DNA of 64,000 nucleotides from Bacteroidales bacterium (GCA_017412645.1 JAFPWX010000022.1:152650-216649), one strand, 5' to 3'; positions 8,708-16,581 are shown, numbered from the stretch's first letter. Program-made: numbers and translations. The notes: a model not told the origin generated them from the letters alone.

Positions 8708-9638
8708 CGTCCAGAGTCTTTATGATGTCGAAATCCTTAATGCCGGCTTCGCGCTTGAGGCGGTCTGCTTCGGCTGCAGGCAACTCCAGCGCGTCGATCT
8801 GGGCGCCCAGGGCATCGCGGCTCACCGTCGGCAGACCTATGGACTCCGGCGCCAGACTCGACACTATGAACTTGCGGGGGTAGTTCTCCGGAGCCACGGT
8901 TTCAGGCTCCGGCTGGTCCAGCTGCAGAAGCTTTGCACGTTTGTCCAAAATCCCTGCCGCAAGGGCGAAATCCTGCGGAGTCTTCGCGGTTTCCAGGATG
9001 GCGTGATAGAGCGTGTCGTAGCTTTCCGCAATATGATACCGCATAGCCTGGCGGGTGTTACGACGTCCGCCGTTAAAAAGTTCTATGGCTTCCGCCAGCA
9101 TCTCTTTCGCCTGGGGGAAAGCCAGGGCGAACGGTTCCTTCTGAAGTAGCTGCAGGGTCTTGCGGTCGCCGAAGCGAAGCTGGAAGGAATATATCATCTG
9201 CAGGGCCTGGATGTACAGCTGTTCATCGCTGTCGAAGCGGCCGGACTTGCCGGAAGAGAGCAGCTGCTCCACCGATTCGAAAAGGGACGGATCATCCGCT
9301 CCTCCGAAAAGGTCGAGCTTCGTGAGTTTGAACGAACGTTCCCGGACCATGTCCGAGAAGAGCTTTATCGATGTCTGGTTGCCGGACTTCGCATCACTCA
9401 GCAGTTTGGACTCCATCTCAAAGGTGGCTTTCAGTTCACCTTTGAGGATGGCCTTCCTTACATCACTCGCCGGATCGTGCATCTCCGCTTCCAGGGCACT
9501 GGCATCCCAGCCGAAGAAGGTCGCGATGTCGTCAACGCTCCATCGCAGCTCCCCCAGTTTCTCCAGCTCGGTCAGATCGGTATCTGACGGGGTGATCTTC
9601 GAGTATGCAGGATTTGTAGAACTCATATATCCGTTCAT
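8685..9638 (-). CDS. terminase small subunit-like protein
   Basis: A 317-residue protein directly upstream of and overlapping the large terminase. Residues 30-50 (LRWSVDDIATFFGWDASAL) look like the helix-turn-helix DNA-recognition segment of small terminases, followed by a helical oligomerisation region. It is longer than most small terminases (150-200 residues), so extra domains are likely. Start may be the ATG at 9638 or at 9626 (MSSTNPAY). Its first 100 bases overlap the alternative C-terminal frame of the PLD-like gene upstream. Confidence 0.72.
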   Translation of the reverse strand: MNGYMSSTNPAYSKITPSDTDLTELEKLGELRWSVDDIATFFGWDASALEAEMHDPASDVRKAILKGELKATFEMESKLLSDAKSGNQTSIKLFSDMVRERSFKLTKLDLFGGADDPSLFESVEQLLSSGKSGRFDSDEQLYIQALQMIYSFQLRFGDRKTLQLLQKEPFALAFPQAKEMLAEAIELFNGGRRNTRQAMRYHIAESYDTLYHAILETAKTPQDFALAAGILDKRAKLLQLDQPEPETVAPENYPRKFIVSSLAPESIGLPTVSRDALGAQIDALELPAAEADRLKREAGIKDFDIIKTLDDAIEEEN

Positions 9639-10187
9639 TATTGCAGATTGTGTATTGTTCGTTGCCGGAATTCTCCGCGAAATTGCCGGATCCGGTGATT
9701 ACTATTTTACCCCCCCCCCGGTGGAGGCGAGCGTCACCTTGGAGTGATTGAATCCAAGGCCTATCCGAACCTTCTCCGCGCGGGCCGCGACCGCCGATTT
9801 CAAATAATCCCATTTTGCCGGGCTCATTCGCGGAACGTAATCGCTCAAGTAGAGATATACGCTGCGGATCTTTCCTTTGTCCAGCCAGTCGAAGAGCGTC
9901 TGGCAGCAGATGTTGCTGATACTGTAGGTGCTCACTATCAGTTCATCTATATTCCCCAGGGATTCAATGAGCCAGATTATCATCGACATCGTGTTGAACT
10001 GGGCAGTGGTCCAAAGGAAGAGCATCTCTCCCGGGCCCGGAGGCGCGGCTACGTTCTTGCGTATGTTCGCCACTTTCGCCACGTGCATCTCTTCGAAGGC
10101 CTGCACAGCTGCCGCTGTCTTCCCTTCCGGGCGCTCTGGCATCTGAGGTGCGGGGGCTGCCGGGACTTCAAGTGAGAAGAGGCCCAT
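9532..10187 (-). pseudogene. PLD-superfamily protein, split by a G10 tract
   Basis: The intact frame runs from the ATG at 10187 to a stop at 9702 (161 residues) and carries the start of a phospholipase D HKD motif (HSKVTLA, about residues 147-153). The second half of the motif, GKIVITGSGN followed by NEQYTICNNERIYEFY, is in the next frame, immediately after a run of ten G on this strand (9710-9719). With 8 or 11 G the two halves join into a protein ending at 9532, overlapping the small-terminase gene. Single-HKD proteins usually act as dimers, as nucleases or phosphodiesterases. The tract could be a phase-variable switch, a programmed slippage site, or a sequencing error. Confidence 0.75.
9710..9719. 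repeat. homopolymeric C10/G10 tract
   Basis: Ten consecutive C on the plus strand, i.e. G10 in the coding direction of the PLD-like gene, exactly between the HxK and GSGN parts of the catalytic motif. One extra base or two fewer would restore the frame. Confidence 0.97.
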
Positions 10188-10874
10188 TCACCTGGTGCGT
10201 TTATCGGATTCGGCAATCATGCCCTCGACTACTTCCAGCTGACGCCGTTTTGCTTCGATGCGCTCTTCGCGGGAATCCTTGAGGTGGGGTTTGTCTCCCC
10301 TGCGAATCTCCGACTCCGCCCGCCAGATGGCACCTTTTAGGCGCTTGCTTTCGGCGACCAGCTCCACGACGCTCATTTTCCGGTAGGCATCGTACTGTCT
10401 GGACTGAGCGAATACCGGGTGTTTGCCAAGGATTTTACCGTGCTCTTTGTAATACGCAAATTCGGCTGTGATCTGCCGGTTTTGCTGAAAATTTTTCAGC
10501 AGTTTTTTTGCAGTTTCGAAACAGTCTTCCAGAGATCCACACTCGAAGAGTGCTCTATGTCCTTCGATGGTCCCTTCATAGGCAGTGATTTTGTCGTTGG
10601 CCAGGATCTTCAACTCTACCGGACAGCCGGGCTTCGAGAGGAACGGCCACTCTTCACGAAATCGGTTGCGGGGCTGAGGTTCCGGAGGCGCAAGCAGCTG
10701 CCCGGCCGGCACGTCGGAATAGCCGGAAAGGGCCTTCACCAACTGCGATTTATACAGTCTCGGCCGTGCCGTGACGAGACGTTCCAGCAACGGGTTCGGA
10801 GTATATATGCCAAGGAGCCGAAGCCCTTCACGGACCTCGGCTCCACCTCTGAGCCATAGTGCTACGTCATTCAT
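10188..10874 (-). CDS. phage protein, helical, unrecognised
   Basis: I choose the ATG at 10874 (MNDVALWLRGGAEVREGLRLLG), 228 residues, which overlaps the upstream gene by 8 bases; a further upstream start would overlap by 77. The N-terminal half is compact and mixed; the C-terminal third is strongly charged and probably coiled-coil (RAESEIRRGDKPHLKDSREERIEAKRRQ). The PLD-like gene follows directly. No family recognised. Confidence 0.6.
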   Translation of the reverse strand: MNDVALWLRGGAEVREGLRLLGIYTPNPLLERLVTARPRLYKSQLVKALSGYSDVPAGQLLAPPEPQPRNRFREEWPFLSKPGCPVELKILANDKITAYEGTIEGHRALFECGSLEDCFETAKKLLKNFQQNRQITAEFAYYKEHGKILGKHPVFAQSRQYDAYRKMSVVELVAESKRLKGAIWRAESEIRRGDKPHLKDSREERIEAKRRQLEVVEGMIAESDKRTR

Positions 10875-11460
10875 TGCGGTCGGATTTAGCGTAATCTTGC
10901 AGCAGGTCGGAAATGGCGTTCCAGCCTGTGAGCGAGCAGCCAAGGAACCGCCTTGAGAGCAGCGCCTCTATGACCTTGTGCCGGCAGGGCGAACCGGACA
11001 GCACCTGGAAGAAGTATCCGTCGGGAGATGCGTGCGAAACCTTTAAGGGACGTCCGTTCGGGACGGTGCAGTCCCTGATGCATTTCTCTGTGTCAAAGTC
11101 TGACGTTTCCTTGAGACCGGAGAGGTATTCCACGACTCTTTCTTTGCTCAGGCGGACCGGAACGCGGCTGCTGTACTTCACATCACCGTTGCCCGCAGAT
11201 ACATAGACCGCCGGAAAGAGAATAGTTTCTACAGAGGTCGGTCCGAGTGGGACGGTGTTGGCCTGTACAAGAACGAAATCCTCGCCGATGGCGGCGTCGG
11301 TCACGATATCCAGAAGCACTTCCATGACGGAGTAGTCCTCCGGAACGCTCAGGATCATAACCGTTCCGGAGAACCGTTTCTCCCAGAGAGCCCGCATCAG
11401 GTCTTCCGTGCCTTCATAGGCCAGGACGATTACGGGATAGTTGTCGAGAGACTCCGCCAT
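10867..11460 (-). CDS. phage protein, unrecognised
   Basis: A 197-residue protein between the probable tail-tube gene and the charged helical gene. The N-terminal half has alternating hydrophobic strands (VIVLAYEGTEDLMRALWEKRFSGTVMILSV). The C-terminal part contains several Cys (KCIRDCT, SPCRHK, LGCS). It touches the upstream gene by one base (TAATGG arrangement), pointing to translational coupling. No function assigned. Confidence 0.6.
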   Translation of the reverse strand: MAESLDNYPVIVLAYEGTEDLMRALWEKRFSGTVMILSVPEDYSVMEVLLDIVTDAAIGEDFVLVQANTVPLGPTSVETILFPAVYVSAGNGDVKYSSRVPVRLSKERVVEYLSGLKETSDFDTEKCIRDCTVPNGRPLKVSHASPDGYFFQVLSGSPCRHKVIEALLSRRFLGCSLTGWNAISDLLQDYAKSDRNE

Positions 11461-12002
11461 TATTCACCTGCGCTTTCGTCCTCGGCGTCTTCGGCCACTG
11501 CGGGCAGGGTGCCGGTATAGACGCGGGGCACATAGGCGTCTCCCATCTCCTGGGTGAAGGAGAGGTGGGTCTTCAGGCCGTCCTTGCTGTCGGTCGGCTC
11601 AGCGCTCAGCACCAACGGGTTGCAGGTGCGACCGTAGATCTTCGTCGGAGCGTCGCAGCTCTGGACGATGATGATGACGCCCTTGTTGGCGTATGCCTCG
11701 ACGAAGTTGTTGAGCGCGACGGAATCGCCGGGATAGTCGAACTCGACCTTGTCTGCGAACACTTTCGCGTCCACGTCGCCGGAGTTCTCGTAGCCTACGC
11801 TGATGGAAGAGCGGGACACCTGGATGGCCACGGCCTTGGCTCCTTCGTTCAGCGCAAGGTTGGAGCTCGTGCTGGTGTTGCCGAACTCGCGGGTCACGTC
11901 GGTTGCCACGTCGTCCACATCGATGATGTAGATCTTATCCTTCTTTGCCACGGCAGCGCCGCCGCCGGGAATCTTGGGAATGGATGCTTTTACGTAAGTC
12001 AT
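11460..12002 (-). CDS. virion structural protein, possible tail tube
   Basis: A 180-residue acidic beta-rich protein encoded 64 bases after the capsid gene. The sequence has repeated beta strand patterns (KIYIIDVDDVATDV, GVIIIVQSCDAPTKIYG) and an acidic disordered C-terminus. Size, solubility and position right after the major capsid protein suit a tail tube or decoration protein. The call is from context; no specific motif is present. Confidence 0.5.
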   Translation of the reverse strand: MTYVKASIPKIPGGGAAVAKKDKIYIIDVDDVATDVTREFGNTSTSSNLALNEGAKAVAIQVSRSSISVGYENSGDVDAKVFADKVEFDYPGDSVALNNFVEAYANKGVIIIVQSCDAPTKIYGRTCNPLVLSAEPTDSKDGLKTHLSFTQEMGDAYVPRVYTGTLPAVAEDAEDESAGE

Positions 12003-12066
12003 TGTATTCTGTGTTTTATTGGGGGCCGGGAGGTGCGGCCCCCTGATTTAACATGTTACGACTCGA

Positions 12067-13677
12067 CTATTCGCCTTCGGAGTTAGCGTTTTCGCCTCCT
12101 TCAGCACCGCCTTCAGCACCTTCACCGCCTTCAGCACCTTCACCGCCTTCCGTGCCACTGCCGCTGCCCTCGCCAGAAGCTGCCTCCCCGCCAGAGTTTG
12201 GGTCCTGGCCGTTCTCCCACGCGTCGGATGCGCTCAGGGGATCGGTTGCCACGGAGGGAGTGTAACCGTCGGGAATGGCCGCGTAGACGGCTTCGGCCAC
12301 GAGGAAGCCCACGGAGAGGCTGTACTCACCGAAGATCTTCACGTCGTAGTTCTCGACCTGGATCATGTTGATGCAGGACTCTGCCTTGGCATAGTCCACG
12401 AGCATCACCATGTTGTCGGCGGGAGTGGCGAAGAGGATCTTCGAGCCGTACATGCTCTTGAGGGCAACCAGGTTGAAGCTGGTGAAGCGGATCTTGCCGT
12501 CGCTTTCGGCGTTGGTGTACTTGCCGTTCACCTCGAAGTCGGCACGGCGGTAAGCCGTGAGGAACTCCGGCGAGCAGTACACGTTGAAGATACGGCTGAA
12601 CAGCGGGGAGATGGCATCCACGAAGCTGTCCACGTATGCGAGGAGCTGGGCTGCCGTGAGGGTGGTGTAGTCCAGCGCGTTCCTGAAGAAGTTCATTTTG
12701 CAGGAAGAGTCGGACTTGCCGTTCACGAGGATGGTCTCGATACCGTCCATGGAGTCCTTGGCCGCGAAGCCGGCGTCGCCGTCGGACACGCTGCCGTCGT
12801 TGTGGTCCACGAAGGAGCCCTTGGCGACCATTGCGAGGGTGATGTCGTCCGTCACCTTCGGGAGTACGTGCTGCTCTATCATGTACTTGATGATAGGCAT
12901 CTCGGCCGGGGTCTTGCCCTGTTCGTAAAGGTACTGGAGCCAGCTTTCCAGGATGTCGGTGGCTTTGAGCTTAACGTTGATCTTGTGGCGGCGGTAGACG
13001 ATTTCGATGGGAGTGAACTTGGCGCTGCCTTTCGGGGTCCACGCCGGGGTGAACTGCTGCGAAACCTCGGTCATGAGGGCGGAGGTGGCCTTGTAGTTCG
13101 TGTTCGAGGTGATCTTGCGGAAGTACTTCGCATCGTCGAAGCCGTTATAGATCCGCTTTGCCAGGATCTCAATGCGGGTGTTGGCCGGCATTACGGCGCC
13201 GAACTCCGTGCGGAGATCGGAGGTATCGAGGGTTGCGGTGGCTGCAGTGGCCATCGCCGGGGCGAAGCCGCCTGCGAGCGCCTGCGCTGCGAGCTTGTTG
13301 TGCAGGGCACCGGCGTTCAGGTCGAACTTCTTTACGGTACCGGCTGCGGGAGCGGCGGGTTTCTGTGCCTGCGGCTGGGGCTCGGGCTGCTGCGAGAGGG
13401 TCTTGACATCGGCCTGCAGCCTGGACTTCTCTTCCTTAAGCTGCGCGATTTCGGCGTCCTTCGCCTTGGTGAGGTTGGCGAGGTTTTCGAGAAGAGTCTC
13501 TGCACTCTTCCCTTCGGAGGCGGCGGACTCTATCTCCCTGAGGATATCGGAGCCGTAGATGCTCTCCAGCTTGGCACGCTGTTCATCGCTAATGTCCAGC
13601 TTGCCTTCCTTGATCTCCAGGGCCTTGAGCCCGAGAGCACCGGCCATGACGGCCAGTATGCGTGCGAGTTTTTTCAT
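12067..13677 (-). CDS. major capsid protein, HK97-like, probable
   Basis: A 536-residue protein directly downstream of the prohead protease. The N-terminal 105 residues form a charged coiled coil with a Gln/Pro linker, resembling the delta/scaffold domain that the protease removes in HK97-type phages. The central 350 residues look like a capsid fold (FDDAKYFRKITSNTNYKATSALMTEVSQQFTP, LPKVTDDITLAMVAKGSF). The last 45 residues are a Gly/Glu repeat (EGGEGAEGG type) encoded by short tandem repeats. That tail is atypical and may be exposed on the capsid surface. Confidence 0.8.
   Translation of the reverse strand: MKKLARILAVMAGALGLKALEIKEGKLDISDEQRAKLESIYGSDILREIESAASEGKSAETLLENLANLTKAKDAEIAQLKEEKSRLQADVKTLSQQPEPQPQAQKPAAPAAGTVKKFDLNAGALHNKLAAQALAGGFAPAMATAATATLDTSDLRTEFGAVMPANTRIEILAKRIYNGFDDAKYFRKITSNTNYKATSALMTEVSQQFTPAWTPKGSAKFTPIEIVYRRHKINVKLKATDILESWLQYLYEQGKTPAEMPIIKYMIEQHVLPKVTDDITLAMVAKGSFVDHNDGSVSDGDAGFAAKDSMDGIETILVNGKSDSSCKMNFFRNALDYTTLTAAQLLAYVDSFVDAISPLFSRIFNVYCSPEFLTAYRRADFEVNGKYTNAESDGKIRFTSFNLVALKSMYGSKILFATPADNMVMLVDYAKAESCINMIQVENYDVKIFGEYSLSVGFLVAEAVYAAIPDGYTPSVATDPLSASDAWENGQDPNSGGEAASGEGSGSGTEGGEGAEGGEGAEGGAEGGENANSEGE
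12091..12150. repeat. low-complexity repeat in the capsid gene 3' end
   Basis: Imperfect copies of an 18-base unit (CCTTCAGCACCTTCACCG on the plus strand) encode the Glu-Gly-Ala-rich tail of the capsid protein. In-frame copy-number changes would lengthen or shorten the tail without a frameshift. Confidence 0.8.
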
Positions 13678-13713
13678 CGGTTGAATTATTGAATTGGTTT
13701 ACACTATGTTAAG

Positions 13714-14616
13714 TTAGAATCTTGAAGCCCTGATTGCCACTATCTCAACGCAGCTGGCCAGATCGCCGGTGCCATCAGCCATATTCAGTTCTATGGCTTT
13801 GGCCGTCGTGAAGACTGCTCCTGAGAGCACGCCCTCGGCCTCCGCCTTGAGTTTTGGGCGTCCCGCCTTGACGGATTCCTGGAAAACAACTGCGGTCTCG
13901 GAGAGTTCCTTCTCCATCGTTTCGAACTTTCCGTCCAGGGCGTCCCTGTAAGCTTTGTTCTTATCGACGGACTGAGGAGCATAGATGGTAAGGCGCTTCT
14001 CACCGGTAGCTTTGTCTTCGCGATCATCGATAACAGTGGCACAAACACCTATGCTACCTACTTCGGACAGGATATTGTCCATTATAATTGCATCGGTCTG
14101 AGAGGCAATCCAGTATGCGGCGGACGCCGCGAAGTCGCAGTGGGCGATGATCGGCTTACCGTCGGCCTGGATCTTCTTTATCTCGTTCACCAGGGGCATA
14201 ACCGCATTGACAGCGCCGCCGGGAGAGTTGATATCGAGGATGAAACCGATGACGTTCTCGTCAGTGCGGTACTGTTCGAGGATATCCACGACCTCCATAG
14301 TGGCCGTGCCGAAGCAGTTGTCGTACTGGGTGAGGGTTCCCTGCAGAGGAACGATGAGCACGAACGGCTGGGTGAGGTTAGCATCCTCGCCGCTCGGTAC
14401 CGTCTGCTCCTGGCCGTCAAGGGCCTGGAAGGTGAGACGTATGGGTTCGGTATTGGTGCCGTTCACCAGCTCCCGGCGGAGGAAGGCCCTTGCGGCCTCC
14501 AGCATCTTCGGGGCGGAACGGCTATCGAGTAACCACTTGCCGCGCAGGATATCGCCCGCGAGCATACGGTTGTTGACGAAGCTCTTTTTCATAACCTTTG
14601 CAAAAATGTTCATCAC
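13714..14616 (-). CDS. prohead protease, S49 (SppA-like) family
   Basis: A 300-residue serine peptidase with the ClpP/crotonase-like fold of SppA: INSPGG at 130-134, the nucleophile Ser165 in DFAASAAYW, SEVGSIGV at 184-191, and a candidate general-base Lys in VDKNKAYR (Lys219/221). S49 proteases next to capsid genes mature the prohead by cutting the capsid delta domain and scaffold. Start could also be Met9 (MKKSFVNN). It is followed 36 bases later by the capsid gene. Confidence 0.88.
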   Translation of the reverse strand: MMNIFAKVMKKSFVNNRMLAGDILRGKWLLDSRSAPKMLEAARAFLRRELVNGTNTEPIRLTFQALDGQEQTVPSGEDANLTQPFVLIVPLQGTLTQYDNCFGTATMEVVDILEQYRTDENVIGFILDINSPGGAVNAVMPLVNEIKKIQADGKPIIAHCDFAASAAYWIASQTDAIIMDNILSEVGSIGVCATVIDDREDKATGEKRLTIYAPQSVDKNKAYRDALDGKFETMEKELSETAVVFQESVKAGRPKLKAEAEGVLSGAVFTTAKAIELNMADGTGDLASCVEIVAIRASRF

Positions 14617-14652
14617 AAAGGTATGAAAACGCGCTCCGCACGAAAGGACAGC

Positions 14653-14985
14653 CTACAAAACGCGCCTGTAGGTGCATTTGACGGCTATGGTAGCATTGTC
14701 TTCCAACGTAAATCTTGCAGGAATATCCGAGCTTCCGAAGGTTAGCGTCTTCTGTGTGCCGGCTTGGTCATCGAGGTACGCGACTGAGACCATGGAGAGG
14801 TCTGCAGTACAGTCGGCAGGGACTTCCTTAAGACGGGCATTTACGGTTATCTCTTCGGTAAGGCCGTCGGAAGCTGTGGAACGCGACAGGGTTGCCGTGC
14901 CGGGAATAATCGGGAGGTTAAGAGCATCCTCATCGCTTTTGGGAAATGCGAAGGCAGCCGTAATGGCGGTGATTACGTGTTTCAT
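14653..14985 (-). CDS. small phage protein, unrecognised
   Basis: A 110-residue beta-rich protein (TEEITVNARLKEVPADCTADLSMVSVAYLD) whose start overlaps the upstream gene by 4 bases. The first residues (MKHVITAITAAFAF) are hydrophobic but lack a convincing signal peptide. Its place before the protease and capsid genes suggests a virion or assembly role. No family recognised. Confidence 0.55.
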   Translation of the reverse strand: MKHVITAITAAFAFPKSDEDALNLPIIPGTATLSRSTASDGLTEEITVNARLKEVPADCTADLSMVSVAYLDDQAGTQKTLTFGSSDIPARFTLEDNATIAVKCTYRRVL

Positions 14986-15542
14986 CGGGGTTGTATTGAG
15001 TTGGTGTCGGATTCGTCGAAGAAGTATTTCGCCTTGCGGCGCAGCTGCTCCACTTTGTGCTTCATTATGTCCATCTCCTTCCTGAACACCCTTTTGTGAA
15101 GAGTGTCGAAAGGTTCGCCGGTTACGAGGTTCCTGGAAAGAACATATGTCTCCACTATATCTTTCTTTTCGTAGCCATATTGGATGCCCTTCAGGTAATA
15201 TCGGTAGAAATCCAGGTCGAAGCAGTCGGAGAGCACGTGGTTGATGCGCACCATGTCATCCCGGCCGTACTGCATCCATTGTCCCCTGGGGAGCGCATCG
15301 ACGGCGGGGAGATCCAGGATGCAGACGGTCTTGCCCTGTTTATCCGGAAGGTACGCGGGCGTGAGTGATGGCTGTGCCAGGTAGGTCATCATCCCTCCCA
15401 CCGTGTTCGAGCTGGACACCGCATAGTGCCCGGATTCCTTATCGACGGGAAACAGATACCGCAGGTAATCCAGCGGGAACCCGTTGTCGATGTATATGGC
15501 GGCGCAACTGCGTGCGAAATTCGGTTGAGATGGTATCGGCAT
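14982..15542 (-). CDS. first gene of the late operon, unrecognised
   Basis: A 186-residue protein starting MPIPSQPNFARSCAAIY; the C-terminus is basic and helical (FRKEMDIMKHKVEQLRRKAKYFF). It is the first gene after the 545-base repeat-rich control region, so it probably heads the late transcript. It is coupled to the next gene by a 4-base overlap. A regulatory or head-assembly role is possible; nothing diagnostic is visible. Confidence 0.55.
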   Translation of the reverse strand: MPIPSQPNFARSCAAIYIDNGFPLDYLRYLFPVDKESGHYAVSSSNTVGGMMTYLAQPSLTPAYLPDKQGKTVCILDLPAVDALPRGQWMQYGRDDMVRINHVLSDCFDLDFYRYYLKGIQYGYEKKDIVETYVLSRNLVTGEPFDTLHKRVFRKEMDIMKHKVEQLRRKAKYFFDESDTNSIQPR

Positions 15543-15648
15543 TATAAGTTGTTAAGTTACAAATAATTCCGGAGAATTCCTAATGTTCCGGACGGTTTTT
15601 ATACCCCGGAAAAGGTATTTTTTCAAAAAGGAAGGCCATTTTTCCGTG

Positions 15649-15843
15649 CTACCATTAACTACCAAACTACCGCGCTGATTATCAGCACTTTAGAAAACTA
15701 CCTCCGGTAGCATTGGTAGTTTTTTCGGCGGCTATCTGGCCGCGAGGTAGCAAAAGGTAGTTTTTTTGTAGCAAAAAACTACCATAAAACTACCGCCTAA
15801 CTATTTGACTGATAGCGCGGTAGTTGGTGGTAGCAAAGGTAGT
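15649..15843. repeat. array of 13 GGTAG/CTACC motifs
   Basis: Within 195 bases the pentamer occurs 4 times as CTACC, then 4 times as GGTAG, 2 times as CTACC and 3 times as GGTAG; chance would give well under one. Most extend to AACTACC or GGTAGT. Opposed copies form hairpins, including a perfect 11-bp stem (GGTAGTTTTTT at 15756-15766 with AAAAAACTACC at 15773-15783). The 11-mer AACTACCGCGC (15665) is matched by GCGCGGTAGTT (15815). This looks like a multi-site protein-binding region such as an iteron origin or late activator array. Confidence 0.8.
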
Positions 15844-15930
15844 CGCAAAATATCCCCTATTTTTGGAGGAACATCATTTTTCGGCCGGATTTCCGCAGAC
15901 TCGGCCGACCTCTCTGCTTTTGGAGCGGAA

Positions 15931-15954
15931 GGCGGGGACCACCCCGCCCCTTTT
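15931..15954 (+). terminator. GC-rich hairpin with short T run
   Basis: GGCGGGG-ACCA-CCCCGCC is a perfect 7-bp stem followed by CC and TTTT on the plus strand. No plus-strand gene lies upstream, so it may instead be a structural element of the control region. Confidence 0.4.
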
Positions 15955-15984
15955 AAATAGGGGGTACGGGGGAATATGATTTCA

Positions 15985-16002
15985 ACCGGTTGTACAACCG
16001 GT
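15985..16002. promoter_or_regulatory. 18-bp perfect palindrome, candidate operator
   Basis: ACCGGTTGTACAACCGGT is self-complementary over its full length with no spacer, as expected for the site of a symmetric dimeric DNA-binding protein. It lies between the toxin-antitoxin cassette and the GGTAG array. Confidence 0.5.
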
Positions 16003-16027
16003 GGTATATTGTGAATGGAAAAGCCAA

Positions 16028-16066
16028 CGTCCGGCGCGATCCGGCCTTGCGGCCGGGCACCGGACG
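16028..16066. other. nested GC-rich hairpin
   Basis: An outer stem CGTCCGG/CCGGACG (16028-16034 with 16060-16066) encloses an inner stem CCGGCC-TTGC-GGCCGG (16041-16056). It lies just past the toxin stop codon and has no T run on the minus strand, so it is not a standard intrinsic terminator. Confidence 0.6.
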
Positions 16067-16087
16067 GGCATGTGATGAATTCAGCGT

Positions 16088-16363
16088 TTAACCGAAGATA
16101 TCGGAATGAGTGCCGGTATTGAGCATCAATAGCGTGAGCTCTGTGTCATTCTGCGACCATACCAGGAGCCAGTCTGGGCGGAGATGGCATTCCCATTCCC
16201 CTGCGTGATTGCTTGATAGTCTGTGAGGCCTGTACTCTGCCGGCAAAGTTCCAGTTTGCTGAAGAATATCTACAACTGTATTGAGGATACTGATATCATA
16301 CCCCCTCTTACTACAGCGTTTCACATCTTTACGAAACTGGGCAGTATATGTGATTGTGTACAT
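16088..16363 (-). CDS. YafQ/RelE-family mRNA interferase toxin
   Basis: A 91-residue toxin. The C-terminal block ECHLRPDWLLVW...LLMLNTGTHSDIFG is the YafQ signature, with the His, Asp and terminal Phe-region residues used for ribosome-dependent mRNA cleavage. The N-terminus (YTAQFRKDVKRCSKRGYDISIL) is the usual helix pair. It overlaps its antitoxin gene by one base and is translated after it, the normal RelB-RelE order. In a prophage the pair probably stabilises the element or acts in phage competition. Confidence 0.9.
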   Translation of the reverse strand: MYTITYTAQFRKDVKRCSKRGYDISILNTVVDILQQTGTLPAEYRPHRLSSNHAGEWECHLRPDWLLVWSQNDTELTLLMLNTGTHSDIFG

Positions 16364-16557
16364 TATCCAAGGATCTGACGAATCATGTCGCTCGCATCCT
16401 TGGCGTGGAATACATGTCCGGTACGGGCTTCGTACTTGGACTGTTCGTAGGCGCTGCGCTTGGGCCTGGCCACGGTAACGCCGTCAAAGGCCCTCACTAC
16501 CTTGCTCAGGGTAGGGATAACCTTCTCATCCTTGATGTTGAGAATCATCTGGGTCAT
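16363..16557 (-). CDS. antitoxin of the YafQ-type pair
   Basis: A 64-residue protein (MTQMILNIKDEKVIPTLSKVVRAFDGVTV) directly upstream of and overlapping the toxin. The N-terminus could form a dimeric DNA-binding part and the charged C-terminus would wrap the toxin. It is not a classical RelB/DinJ by eye, so the family is assigned by operon partner. It has its own TATATTTG box upstream at 16582-16589. Confidence 0.78.
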   Translation of the reverse strand: MTQMILNIKDEKVIPTLSKVVRAFDGVTVARPKRSAYEQSKYEARTGHVFHAKDASDMIRQILG

Positions 16558-16581
16558 ACTCGGTCACGTTTTGAGTCTGTG

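Larger units (their letters stand above)
15543..16087. other. non-coding control region of the prophage
   Basis: 545 bases without a gene, between the toxin-antitoxin cassette and the late operon. Contents from left to right: 13 copies of GGTAG/CTACC (15649-15843), a GC-rich hairpin followed by TTTT (15931-15954), an 18-bp perfect palindrome (15985-16002) and a nested GC-rich hairpin (16028-16066). It is the best candidate for late-gene control or replication initiation in this prophage. Confidence 0.6.

Noticed and set aside
15649-15843. CRISPR array
   Set aside because: The repeat unit is only 5-7 bases, occurs in both orientations with irregular spacing, and there are no cas genes.
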